Assembly: GCA_027577415.1 (NCBI GenBank)
Contig: JANBQS010000123.1
Coordinates: forward strand, 1 to 32,557
Direction: 5' to 3'
Length of the DNA: 32,557 nucleotides
Origin: Coemansia sp. RSA 922
Taxonomy: Eukaryota > Kickxellomycota > Kickxellomycetes > Kickxellales > Kickxellaceae
Shown: positions 1-8,876 of the stretch, piece by piece
How positions within the stretch are numbered: the stretch's first letter is position 1
Layout: each line of letters begins with the position of its first letter
Notes under the pieces: model-generated
Database searches by the model: none
What the model saw: only the letters and a program-made list of their open reading frames with translations
Told to the model about the DNA's origin: nothing
Position numbers and translations under genes: made by a program

Positions 1-360
1 TCCTCGTGGGCAGGAGCGGCTTCAGGCTTAGCCTCATAGCCTTTGGGCTTCTCTTCATGAGCAGGTGCGGGTGCGGGCGCGGGCGCGGGCGCGGGTGCTG
101 GTGCTGGGACAGGCTTAGCCTCGTACGGCTTGGGCTTCTCCTCGTGGGCAGGAGCAGCCTCAGGCTTGACCTCATAGCCTTTGGGCTTCTCCTCGTGAGC
201 AGGTGCGGGTGCTGGGACGGGCTTAACCTCATAAGGCTTCGGCTTCTCTTCATGAGCGGGAGCGGCCTCAGGCTTGGCTTCGTACGGCTTGGGCTTCTCT
301 TCATGTGCGGGTGCGGCTTCGGGCTTCGCTTCATATGGCTTGGCCTGATATCCTGCCATT
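1..360 (-). repeat. 51-bp tandem coding repeats with an internal GC-rich 6-bp repeat
   Basis: The coding strand repeats a 51-bp unit (17 codons, core PYEAKPEAAPAHEE) at least seven times up to the window edge. Copies differ mostly at third positions and by insertion of Pro-Ala codons. Around 64-110 a run of the hexamer GCGCCC and variants encodes an extended (PA)n stretch. Such arrays are prone to copy-number change. Confidence 0.85.
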
Positions 361-503
361 GGGTGCTCCTCGTGAGCAGGGGCAACAGCGGGTTGAGATC
401 CGTAGGGCGCCATCTGAGATCCCGGCGCAGGGCGGGCCTCATAATGTCCATCGCCAGCGGCGGCAATAGCGACAAGGGCAGCGAGCGCGGTGATAGTCTT
501 CAT
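1..503 (-). CDS. Secreted Pro/Lys/Glu/Ala repeat protein, 5' part (3' end lies beyond the window)
   Basis: The reading frame starts at the ATG at 503 and is open for 167 codons to the left edge, so the C-terminus is missing. The first 16 residues (MKTITALAALVAIAAA) form a clean signal peptide with a likely cut before GDGHYEA. After about 50 residues the chain becomes a tandem repeat of a 17-residue unit of type KPKPYEAKPEAAPAHEE, with variants KGYEVKPEAAPAHEE and PVPAPAPAHEE. One unit is expanded by a (PA)n run. Alternating Lys/Glu with many prolines predicts an extended, disordered, extracellular or cell-wall chain. No catalytic domain is visible. A TATA-like element lies about 90 bp upstream at 591-600. 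I do not recognise a named family. That it is a secreted repeat protein is seen directly; a role in wall or surface structure is inference. Confidence 0.8.
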   Translation of the reverse strand, partial: MKTITALAALVAIAAAGDGHYEARPAPGSQMAPYGSQPAVAPAHEEHPMAGYQAKPYEAKPEAAPAHEEKPKPYEAKPEAAPAHEEKPKPYEVKPVPAPAPAHEEKPKGYEVKPEAAPAHEEKPKPYEAKPVPAPAPAPAPAPAPAPAHEEKPKGYEAKPEAAPAHE

Positions 504-1438
504 TTTTAGAGTATAGAAAGAGAAATGTGTGAATACAGGATGGCGTATAACGTGCAAATGTATCAGGGAGGAAAGAGAAAGAGAGGACCTTAAAAATATA
601 CTTGTCTAAGTTGGATAGAACATTTCCTGGCGATGGAAGGTGGTCCGGCTATCTTTTAAACGTGCTGTGGACCCCATCTTCCCTTGGTCACCATGCTCTG
701 AATCGATGTTTGCCTGACGACCTGAATTTGCTCCAGCGCCCTCCCTCCCTCTCTGTCGCTTGCCTCTGCACTATCGCCACCCCCCAATATTTTGCACAAT
801 ATGTATAACATTTCAACCAGACAATGTATTGCTGTTGTTACTTGGACTAGAAAGCCTATGAATGGTTTCTATCTATTTTTAGCAGCGACTGCTGTTTTGC
901 TAAAGGATTTGAGTGAGCACATCAGCCACAATATGATGCTTGGCATTGTTAGTTGCCTATTGATTGTAATAACAAGTCATTTGGACTCCGTCATTGCCCA
1001 CTTCTCAGTGGATCCCTGTATTGTCTACGAGACCATGAGTGGCGTGAGAGGCCGAAGTTTTTATTCGGCCTGTCTGTTGTTATTACGCTGCACAGCATTG
1101 TATGTGTATTTTTTAGCTTGTGAGCTGTTTACATGTTTTCGCAGCGATGACGAAAGAGGCATTTGTAAACATACCTTTTTTTCTCCAAGTGTGAGCGGAC
1201 GGCTGTTTGCAACTTGACACTTTACTCAACGCCACGCTGACACTAGCTGTAAACAAGCACTGCAAAAAGTTGGATGTTGAATAGAGCGATATTCTCTTTT
1301 TCGATTATTAGACTAAAACAAACCACCTAGAAGTCTCATTTTTCGAAAGAGCGAAACTGGGAGGGAGGGAAAGAGTGAGAAAGGGGGCGTCATGGTGCCT
1401 GTATTCGGATATGTGCAAAAGAAAATTTATTTAGAAAG
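504..1438. other. Intergenic, no convincing gene
   Basis: 935 bp between the start of the minus-strand repeat-protein gene and the stop of the next minus-strand gene. The left part carries the promoter of the repeat protein. A plus-strand open frame at 792-1217 exists, but its composition (many Cys, Leu and Phe without pattern) and lack of recognisable motifs do not support a gene. No RNA gene was recognised. Confidence 0.6.
591..600 (-). promoter_or_regulatory. TATA-like element of the repeat-protein gene
   Basis: On the minus strand the sequence reads TATATTTTTA, about 90 bp before the ATG at 503. This is the same spacing seen at four other TATA-driven genes in the window. Confidence 0.45.
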
Positions 1439-2014
1439 TTACTTTTTGCGTCGCTTGATGAGAGAATCCAAAAACAAAGATGTTTTAGACTTTTTCTGTG
1501 TTGCCATATTCGCCCCAGCCGACAAGGTGCTGTGTGGCGAGGAGCTGGATACTGATGAGGCCTTTGCAGTTTGCTCAGCTCCACTAGATCCAACTATGCG
1601 AGATCGGCTATCAGTATCATCTGCCTCATCGTCAATGGATTTTCGCTTCTCTGCCAAAAGAGACTTTTTGTCGTCAGCGCCAGTAGAGACGCCCTTGGTT
1701 AGCTTGCGCTTTAGTTGGAGCTCTTCAGCTGAGAGAATTCCTGGACCAGATTGTGAGTTTGACATCATCTCCTTGTGAGAGAGGAATTTGGCGCCCACGC
1801 CCAAACGAGCCGGACGACCCTTGAATATATCGCGGGCTTTCAGGGCGGGTGTGCTTGTGTGCTTCTTTTTATCAGTCTCGGCATCGTCCTCATCGTCGCT
1901 AGGCAGCCACGAGCCAACTATTTTTGAGGCAGTGTTGGCAGAGGCGCGTAGCAGTGCCTCTATTTCCTGAACTTGCTTTTGCTTTTCTCGATCGATAGGC
2001 TTTTGCTTCACCAT
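1439..2014 (-). CDS. Small basic nuclear-type protein, possibly DUF3245 family (191 aa)
   Basis: I start the gene at the ATG at 2014 (MVKQKPIDREKQKQ). The frame stays open 40 codons further upstream, but those residues look like translated leader. In order: a short N-terminal helix (residues ~8-25), the motif SKIVGSWLPSDDEDD (~30-45), a basic segment with GRPARLGVGAKF (~65-76), a Lys/Ser-rich middle, and a very basic C-terminus ending LIKRRKK, which resembles a nuclear or nucleolar localisation signal. SWLP followed by RPxRLGVGA is what I remember of a fungal family of unknown function, DUF3245; this is memory, not a search. It is intronless and lies 161 bp downstream of the PWWP gene on the same strand. 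Function unknown. Confidence 0.65.
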   Translation of the reverse strand: MVKQKPIDREKQKQVQEIEALLRASANTASKIVGSWLPSDDEDDAETDKKKHTSTPALKARDIFKGRPARLGVGAKFLSHKEMMSNSQSGPGILSAEELQLKRKLTKGVSTGADDKKSLLAEKRKSIDDEADDTDSRSRIVGSSGAEQTAKASSVSSSSPHSTLSAGANMATQKKSKTSLFLDSLIKRRKK

Positions 2015-2175
2015 GATAAAGTTCAAATTACAAATTAGATATGTATACGTTGAGCTCAAATCGCATCCGCCACTTTTGCCAATTTTGGCAGACTCCACAA
2101 ACCGGGCCGGATGTCGTATGGGAGATTTAATCACAGTGTGATACGAATTAAATTAAACAGTATTGATGATTACGA

Positions 2176-3922
2176 CTATGCTGCCTTTCTCCGCTTGCCG
2201 AATCTCGTAGACGTGCCGATATTGGGAGGCCACTCGTTGCCCATCTCTAGCCACAGGTCCTTGGCAGCATTGCGAACCAAAGACTTGAAGAACTTGTACT
2301 CCTCTTGCGCCTCTTGCATATCCCGCATGATGTCTTGTATGGCGGCAGACTCTTCACTTGGCGGGTCTTGGAGCTGGTCACCAGGCGATACGTCAGAGAT
2401 CCAGGCAGAGGCAACGGGACTTGAGTTGACCGCCTTTCTTTTGCTTTGTTGCTGCTGGCGAGCAGGTGGTTTTTGTCGATTAGAAGAGAGTGGAGGACGC
2501 CCGCGTTTCGCAGACTTTGGTTGACTGGTAGGCTGAGTATGACGTTGCAGATTGGAGCGGCGTTTACCAGCCATAGCGGTGGTGGGGAGTGGCGTGGGCT
2601 CGGGGGATGTGCGTGCGGTAGACTCTGGCGTTGATACGGGTTGCGAGGAGTTTTTAGAGATGATGTGCGGTGGCTGCAGTATTTGTGGCTGAGCGCCGTC
2701 TTCGTCCTCTTCTTCATCTTCATCATCGCCCTGAGCGTCCTCTGGCTCATTGTTGTCGTCATCGCCATCATCGTCGCCATCGCCATCATTGCCGCCACCG
2801 TTTCCTGGCCCGTCGTCCTCGTCGTCCTCGCCCTTGGTGTCGTCGGAGGGGTTAGGCGATTCAGAGGGGCCCTTGGGTGGAGGCGTGGGATTACGGCGAC
2901 GAGACGTGGTAGTAGTTGTTGAGCGCGGAGTGTGTTGTTGCTGACGCCTGCCACACTGGTAGTGAGCACCACCAGAGGCTGAGAGTTTAGAGGAGCGAGA
3001 TGCGGCACGTGCAGGCGAGGCAGAACGATGGAGAGGCTCGTGATGGTGATCAGACTCTGAAGCGAGTCGGCGAGTCAAGCCTCCAGGCGAGGCTGGCAGT
3101 GACCGAGCGCTAGCATGGTTGCTGTCATCGTCCGTGACAATAGCTAGAGCGGCAGCAGAAACGAGAGTGGATACGTCGGATTCAGCGGCGCTGACAAGGG
3201 CAAGGGCGGGGAGCGGCGGGGACGACAAGGGCGAGGACAAATGGTCGTTCCGCGGCGGGCTGGCTTTGCTACTGCCAAGTTGGTCGGGCAACATGGCAGT
3301 AGTAGGAGTGAAGAAAAGAGTGGGTTCAGATGAAAGAACAAAGGGAAGGCGCAGGGTCTCGCTTCCCGTCATCCAAAGCCGCCACTGGAACCGGGTATGT
3401 ACGTGCCCTGTTTTCAAGTACGATAATGCACCTTTGATGGCCTTGTCGCGGAGAAAGCTCGTGCTCTTTTTCGCAAAGTCTGTGAATGGCGGCTGACTAG
3501 TATCGAATATGCGCAGCTCACTGCCATTGACCGTAGAGTATTTAAAGTCTTCAAAGTACTTTACCAAGCACTCCTCCGGCCCCAAGCTCGTGCACCCCAT
3601 GGTGGCGTCAATTTCATCTGTCGGCACGATCTACAAACCAAAGGGTCAAGCGATTAAAAGAGGTCGTGAGTTGGAAGAAGCATAAGGGAACATCGGAGTT
3701 TGCAAAACAGCGTGGGCCTATTCTTACCATTGCTGGCCACCAGTACGGGACTGAAGAGTCGAGTGGGTCAACAAACACCACGTCGCGTCCGCGCCACGGC
3801 TGCTGCGGCGTGCCTGCAGCGCTTGCAGTAGTGGAAGCGCGTGGCCGCGGGCTCTGTTTGAGCTCGGCCGTGCGTGAGTGTGCTTGCAGCGCCTGGGCAG
3901 CCGAGTGAACAGTATCCACCAT
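2176..3922 (-). CDS. PWWP-domain chromatin protein (two exons, 549 aa)
   Basis: Exon 1 runs 3922-3728 and exon 2 runs 3630-2176, joined in phase 0 across a 97-bp GTAAGA..TAG intron. The splice rebuilds the domain core: exon 1 ends GRDVVFVDPLDSSVPYWWPAM and exon 2 begins IVPTDEID, continuing ECLVKYFEDFKYSTV and FTDFAKK. This is a PWWP fold (residues ~45-135), which in known proteins binds methylated histone tails and DNA. Beyond it lie a long low-complexity region with basic Arg/Ser clusters, a strongly acidic Gly/Asp tract (~residues 300-345) and AT-hook-like KRGRPP. A short predicted helical segment follows (DIMRDMQEAQEEYKFFKSLV) before a basic C-terminus. A nuclear chromatin role is well supported. 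The complex is unknown; Ioc4/Pdp3-type adaptors are only analogies. Confidence 0.85.
3631..3727 (-). other. Intron of the PWWP gene
   Basis: 97 bp, minus strand, donor GTAAGA, acceptor TTTGTAG. CTTGAC about 20 nt before the acceptor is a possible branch site. Removal restores the PWWP core in frame. Confidence 0.8.
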
Positions 3923-4829
3923 GGGTAGTAATAGCTCCAGCGCTATTAGATGCGGAGACAGCGAAGCTACGAGTGTATGCGAGTTGTGAAAGAGTCGGAG
4001 CGGATGCTATAGAGCCCAGAACCAGTCTATGGCAAGAGGCTCCCGCAGAACTAGTTGTGCGTGAGTAAAGACAAGCGAGTAAACAAGAGGAGAATAATAA
4101 TAAAGTAATTCGGGAGCACTCGCCAAATAACCGTGCTATGTTACATTTAAAGAAGGCAAAAAAAACAGTCAAGAAGAAAAGAGGGGTTTGTGGTAAGCCC
4201 GGGCCTGCCCCAGCAAAGTCACCCTAATCAGGCTGAACAAAAAAAGCTGTAGTCTTTGGCCAGCTATTCAATTGAACAGCCGTGGCGGTAGAGGAGACGC
4301 AGCGAGAAGGTCAATGAGGATCTTCGCTCTCTTTTGGATCCTTTTCATTTGTGATCCGTCGTCGTCATCAGCTCCAAGCTCTCGCCAGCAATCTTTTTTC
4401 CGGCACCAGAGTTTCGCCGGCGTTCGCATGCCTGGTGCTCTCTCTCCTCATCACGTCGCGGCTCGACGCGCCGAGTCGTTTGCTCAATTAGTAGTAGACT
4501 TTGCGAACTTTTGTGCACACTGCTGCACGGACCTCGTAAGCAGCAGCTCTCGTATCCTTTGCTGGCTCTCATGTCTTTTGTGGATCCTGCCAGCAAGTGG
4601 CAAAGAGGGTTCTTGCCCAGAAACAGGTTATGCACCTTTCACACTACTAAGCACCACAAAGCAAGGTCACTTTTTTTCCACGCGAGCACCCGTTTCTGAA
4701 ATTGAAAAAGGGGGATAAAGCACTCCTCTATTGCAAGCTTCCTTCTCTTTTCTTTCTTTCCTCATTCGTGATACTTTTGTAATAATACCCTTCCTATTCA
4801 TCCTTTCAGATACCTTTTTTATTATTATT
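3923..4829. other. Divergent intergenic region between the PWWP and ABC-ATPase genes
   Basis: 907 bp between two divergent starts. Open frames at 4272-4718 (plus) and 4345-4635 (minus) show no family motifs and are probably chance. The last ~100 bp before 4830 are T/C-rich, like other leaders in the window. No RNA gene seen. Confidence 0.55.
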
Positions 4830-5564
4830 ATGAACAACTACGGAGCAGTGGCGCTGGCCGACACACGCCCCGTGCTGTGCGTCAAGGAGATGACAAAGCG
4901 TCGGGACGAGCCTACTGGCGATGGCGACCACCTATTCTACGACGTGACTTTTGACCTGCACGACGGCGAAATAATGGCCGTGCGTGGTCCCAGCGGCGTA
5001 GGCAAAACCACCATCCTGCGCTGCATTGCGCAGCTCACTCCCTACGAGGCCGGCATATGCTCTGTCCTGCTCGACGACGCTTACAAAACACCTACTGAAC
5101 TAGGTATCCCGTCTTGGCGCGCAGACATCATGTACGTACCTCAGAGGCCGGCTCAGATGTCGGGTACTCCACTGGACTTTATCGATATGGTCAACTCGTT
5201 CAAAGTACAGTCTGTTCGCGACCACTATGACCCTATCGAGATTGCAGAGGATTGGGGTGTTGCCCCTGACCTGTGGGAAAAGAAGTGGCCAGAGCTGTCG
5301 GGAGGCGAGCAGCAGCGTATCGCACTTGCTGTTGCTCTTTCTTGCGATCCAAGAGTTCTGTTGCTCGATGAGCCTACGAGCGCACTGGACCCGCATGCTA
5401 CTCAGCTTGTTGAGGAAACCTTGGCCTCGCGTGCTTGTATCTGGATCACCCACGACGAGGCACAAGAGCGCCGTATCGCTTCTCGCACCCTTACTTTGCT
5501 ACCCGATGCCACATACACTATCGGTCCTACCGCCTCGTCGTCTACCGCTGCATCGTCCATCTGA
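4830..5564 (+). CDS. Stand-alone ABC transporter ATPase subunit, FetA/YbbL-STAR1 type (244 aa)
   Basis: The start is the ATG at 4830 (MNNYGAVALADTRP). An upstream in-frame ATG at 4731 would add a pyrimidine-coded hydrophobic stretch that looks like leader. One nucleotide-binding domain is complete: Walker A GPSGVGKTT (residues 53-61), Q-loop VPQ (Gln105), signature LSGGEQQR (156-163), Walker B VLLLDEP (176-182) with catalytic Glu181, D-loop SALD and switch His208 (ITHDE). There are no membrane segments. Its size and single-domain form match half-ATPases such as bacterial FetA (iron export) and plant STAR1, which pair with a separate permease of the YbbM/STAR2 type. No permease lies in this window. 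A generic ABC ATPase is certain; the FetA/STAR1 subgroup is inference from architecture and the VPQRP region. Confidence 0.9.
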   Translation: MNNYGAVALADTRPVLCVKEMTKRRDEPTGDGDHLFYDVTFDLHDGEIMAVRGPSGVGKTTILRCIAQLTPYEAGICSVLLDDAYKTPTELGIPSWRADIMYVPQRPAQMSGTPLDFIDMVNSFKVQSVRDHYDPIEIAEDWGVAPDLWEKKWPELSGGEQQRIALAVALSCDPRVLLLDEPTSALDPHATQLVEETLASRACIWITHDEAQERRIASRTLTLLPDATYTIGPTASSSTAASSI

Positions 5565-5698
5565 GTACGCCCATAAAGCAGCCTGATCGTCAATTAAGAG
5601 CGAGCCAAATGGATTGTGCAGCGAGAGACATATACTTTCAAGAATTTTTTTAAATAACATGGTTCTATTTCATCGTCCTCTACTCTGTAAACCGTTAA

Positions 5699-6379
5699 AT
5701 GAGCACTGGCAACCACACCACGTCTATCGACCCCAGCTCGCGATTTATATCCGAATCGGTCCTTGAGGAGGCCCGACGGGAACGCGAAGCTGCTTGGCAA
5801 AAGGCCTACGAGTCTGGAGACACGTCCGCCGTCCATCCCGCAGAATCAGAATATGACCCGCGCACGCTATATGAGCGACTAAAGGAGCAGCGACAGAAGA
5901 AGGATGACTCTTACGCAGAGTCTCGTCGCTTTGCCAACCAAATCAAAAAGCTGGACCCTGAAGAAACGGACTTTCTCGAGTCAATCGATGAGCATGCCCT
6001 GGAGAAGCAGCGAGCAGAGCGACAAGCTGAGATACTTGCACTCGCTCAGTTTAAAGACCAGGTCGCTGAAAAGCGCCAAACTTCTACATCTACGAGCAGT
6101 AGCCGTGCTCAACTTGGACCAAGTAAGGAAGGGCGTATAGCTGCCATTGCTGCTGTGGCTAGTGTCCGCAGTCGACCTAAACGGACGGAGCCAATAGAGT
6201 CTGAATCATCTGCTAAGCGGATTAGATCAGATCATGCCGATAGTGTCGCTGCGACAATCAGCGATTCTCAGCAAGCGTCACCACCGCCGCCGCCTCCTTC
6301 GGGCGAAAACGCCCTGAATACATTGCTTGCCTTTTATGGCAGCGACAGCGATGCTGAGGATGAAGAGTCCTCAGAGTGA
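5699..6379 (+). CDS. NIP30/FAM192A (PSME3IP1) family protein (226 aa)
   Basis: The N-terminal half carries the conserved NIP30 domain: SRFISESVLEEARRERE (residues 14-30), YDPRTLYERLKEQR (52-65) and KKLDPEETDFLE (83-94), followed by a charged helix EKQRAERQAEILALAQFK. These blocks match the animal proteins FAM192A/PSME3IP1, which are nuclear partners of the PA28-gamma (PSME3) proteasome activator. The C-terminal half is low complexity with a basic patch (AKRIRSD), a poly-Pro run and the ending NTLLAFYGSDSDAEDEESSE, recalling the acidic tail used for PSME3 binding in animals. It is intronless and lies 134 bp behind the ABC gene. Family assignment is firm; whether this organism has a PSME3 partner cannot be seen here. 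Confidence 0.88.
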   Translation: MSTGNHTTSIDPSSRFISESVLEEARREREAAWQKAYESGDTSAVHPAESEYDPRTLYERLKEQRQKKDDSYAESRRFANQIKKLDPEETDFLESIDEHALEKQRAERQAEILALAQFKDQVAEKRQTSTSTSSSRAQLGPSKEGRIAAIAAVASVRSRPKRTEPIESESSAKRIRSDHADSVAATISDSQQASPPPPPPSGENALNTLLAFYGSDSDAEDEESSE

Positions 6380-6610
6380 TTCAGCTCTCCGCCACACTGA
6401 TGACGTGGCGAATTATAAGGGCGGTGGCGTGCCCATTGTTCTATTTTTTTTTTTGGGCTTACCCCCCTGAAATCCGAGTTTACTCTCAGCAAATCAGCTT
6501 ATCTTCTATCGCGAGTCAGATCGTATTTTATGTCTTCACACTTGTTTTCTTTTTCTTCTTCTCTTGTTCAAGTTATTCAGTACTCATCTTATTTCTATTG
6601 CTAGTTCGAT

Positions 6611-7573
6611 ATGACTCTCGATATGCGCCGGATCATCGATCCCGATACTTACTTTGACCACAACTTGCCGCCAACAAACCTGCAGTGGGCCCACGACGAG
6701 GTCGACAAGTTTGTAAAGACTCAGAGCCCCGGTCAGCGCATTGTGCTGGTGACTAGCGGCGGAACGACTGTACCGCTAGAAAACAACACCGTGCGGTTTG
6801 TCGACAACTTTAGCGCTGGTACGCGCGGGAGCTCTTCGGCTGAGCAATTCCTGGCCATGGGCTACGCAGTAATATTCCTGTACCGCGAGCAATCGCTACA
6901 GCCCTTTAACAGGAACTACTCGCACAACACTCGGGGCATACTCTCATACTTGGAGCGCGTCAATGGTCAAATACGGGTCAAGCCAGAGTGGGAGGAGAAG
7001 ATGGGCCGTGACCTAGACTCGTACCAGAAATACACGCAAGAGGGCAAACTTTTGATGGTAAACTTTACTACGCTCTCTGATTATCTCTTTTTACTCAGAG
7101 AGGTATCGCTACTTGTCGCCTCGTTGGGACCCCGAGTCATGTTTTACTTGGCGGCTGCGGTCAGTGACTTTTTCATCCCTTCGCACTCCATGTCCGAGCA
7201 CAAGATCCAGTCGGCTTCGGGTGACCTGACTTTGCATATGAATCAGGTGCCAAAGTTCCTTCGCCCGCTGGTCAAGAATTGGGTGCCTCAATGCTTTATA
7301 GTGTCGTTCAAGCTGGAAACTGATCCCGAGCTTCTTGGTCCCAAGGCGCGTCATGCTTTGGAAAAATATGGCCATCAAGTGGTTGTTGCCAACATGCTCA
7401 ATACTCGCAAGTGTCAGGTCTGGCTGTTTACCAAGGAAGAGGCCACGAATCCCGCCATTATCCAGATATCCAAGGAAGATCTAGATGCTGGCAAAGACAT
7501 CGAACAGGATATCGTTGAGGAGCTGGCTCGTAGACATCAGCGGTACATTTCCAACTCTCAGCAGCAAGACTAG
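6611..7573 (+). CDS. CAB2: Phosphopantothenate--cysteine ligase (320 aa)
   Basis: This enzyme joins cysteine to 4'-phosphopantothenate, the second step of coenzyme A synthesis. Eukaryotic forms are separate from the decarboxylase, as here. Visible blocks: VLVTSGGTTVPLENNTVRF followed by VDNFSAGTRG (residues 45-73), the Rossmann-like nucleotide site; YLAAAVSDFFIP (179-190); KIQS (198-201); VSFKLETDPELL (231-242); and VVVANMLNTRK (257-267). The length fits yeast CAB2 and human PPCS. Start MTLDMRRIIDPD at 6611; the second Met at residue 5 is an alternative. It is intronless, with a 231-bp upstream gap rich in T runs. No other CoA-pathway gene is in the window. Confidence 0.93.
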   Translation: MTLDMRRIIDPDTYFDHNLPPTNLQWAHDEVDKFVKTQSPGQRIVLVTSGGTTVPLENNTVRFVDNFSAGTRGSSSAEQFLAMGYAVIFLYREQSLQPFNRNYSHNTRGILSYLERVNGQIRVKPEWEEKMGRDLDSYQKYTQEGKLLMVNFTTLSDYLFLLREVSLLVASLGPRVMFYLAAAVSDFFIPSHSMSEHKIQSASGDLTLHMNQVPKFLRPLVKNWVPQCFIVSFKLETDPELLGPKARHALEKYGHQVVVANMLNTRKCQVWLFTKEEATNPAIIQISKEDLDAGKDIEQDIVEELARRHQRYISNSQQQD

Positions 7574-8876
7574 TCGACGACGTAGATTTTTCTCCTACTG
7601 CTATTTTACCCTTTTCCTCTATTCGACTCTTTTTTCACCTCTCATGCTTATACCTATTAAAGACATGGTCTGAAACACTTGTCTAGCATTTAGTTATGAG
7701 CCATCTGTAAGTCGTTAGTCGCGTGTGGCCGTTGTAGCTGCGGCCGGTTACTTGTCCCTCCAAGTTCAGTGGCGATCAAGATCTCGCATCAACTTCCCCG
7801 CGTATTATAGAAGAAGAAAAAAACTACGCGCTGGAAAATAGCGTCATAATTTTTTGTGTGTGTTACGGCTGTTTCTAATGGTTTTAAACAAGTCGTAGCA
7901 GATACAGAATAAGCATGCAAGGTTTGGCCCTAGTCAGACTGCAACTACATAGTAGCAAGGGACTTATGCCTTGTGTCAAATCGTCCAAGGCAAAAAAGTA
8001 ACTGCGCAAAAAGGAGGGGGTTTACCTCCACACAATTACTAAATAGCAACACCTTGTTCCAAGTCTTTAGGATACAGCCAATGTTTTCGTGTGGTTTACC
8101 ACCGGTCCGCATAAATTCCTTTAATAGTGAACCCCTCCCAGCGACTCCTTTGGCAAGTTTCAAAATTTTTTTCATTTCCTTTTTTTTCTATCTCCCGCTT
8201 GTATGGTTATTTATCTCATTTATATATTTTAATCTTGTTATTGGAACACATATTTATCCGCTTAATATTCTATTTTGTCGTTCCTTGCTTGATTAAATCT
8301 ATATTGGTATGTATCTAACTCCTTTTAAGCACGATCTTACAATCTTTGTCGGTCATATTTTTAGACATTGTAACTGCGCCTTTTTTTCTATCTCCGCTTT
8401 GTGTATTTATAAGCACTGTGAATAGAGCTTATTTGTACGCATTCTTGCTCCAGATCTTTACATTCTCCCCCACATTTACAAACACAAGTGTCCTGTTTAT
8501 TCGACCCCTTCCTCTCCTAGACTTACTGCGATTTGTGTTGCCCTTGGATTCTTACTGCTTGTCTCTAAATTTTTTTTGTAAATGGCCAAATCTACTCGCC
8601 TCTGAAGGGGGTGCTATTCCTCGGTTGCTTAGCCAAGAGTCTCCCCCCGCTCGTTTTTGGCAATCGGTATTATCGCCATGAACTTGTTCCTTTCTGTTCA
8701 CTTGGCAGATATATTTCTTCACTAATTCTATATTTGAGGCATATTTTTTTTATTGTGTTGGCTTAGATACACGTAACCACGCCTAACATAATCACATTGC
8801 TATAGACACAACATCGCAGCAACTTGGACCACACATCGGCTATTATTAATTCATCCACTCCATCCACCCCAGGATA
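7574..8876. other. 1.3-kb gap without a recognisable gene
   Basis: It is T-rich, especially 8160-8760. Short open frames (7945-8175 minus, 7973-8296 plus, 8346-8681 plus) are Phe/Leu/Ser-rich and show no motifs. The string CCTTTTTTTCTATCTCC occurs twice, near 8179 and 8379, 200 bp apart. The right end must hold the promoter of the large secreted protein. No tRNA or rRNA was recognised. Confidence 0.5.

Noticed and set aside
792..1217. 141-codon plus-strand frame upstream of the repeat-protein gene
   Set aside because: Irregular hydrophobic and Cys-rich composition, no motifs and no promoter in the usual position.
2750..2810. Short repeats that could be mistaken for a satellite
   Set aside because: They are GAC/GAT/GGC codons of the acidic Gly/Asp tract in the PWWP protein, so explained by coding content.
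2247..3008. 253-codon minus-strand frame inside the PWWP gene
   Set aside because: It lies in another frame of the low-complexity acidic and Ser/Pro region; no domain, and the PWWP frame is continuous there.
4731..4829. Hydrophobic N-terminal extension of the ABC ATPase
   Set aside because: It is encoded by TTC/TTT-rich leader DNA like that before other genes here, and half ATPases have no membrane anchor.
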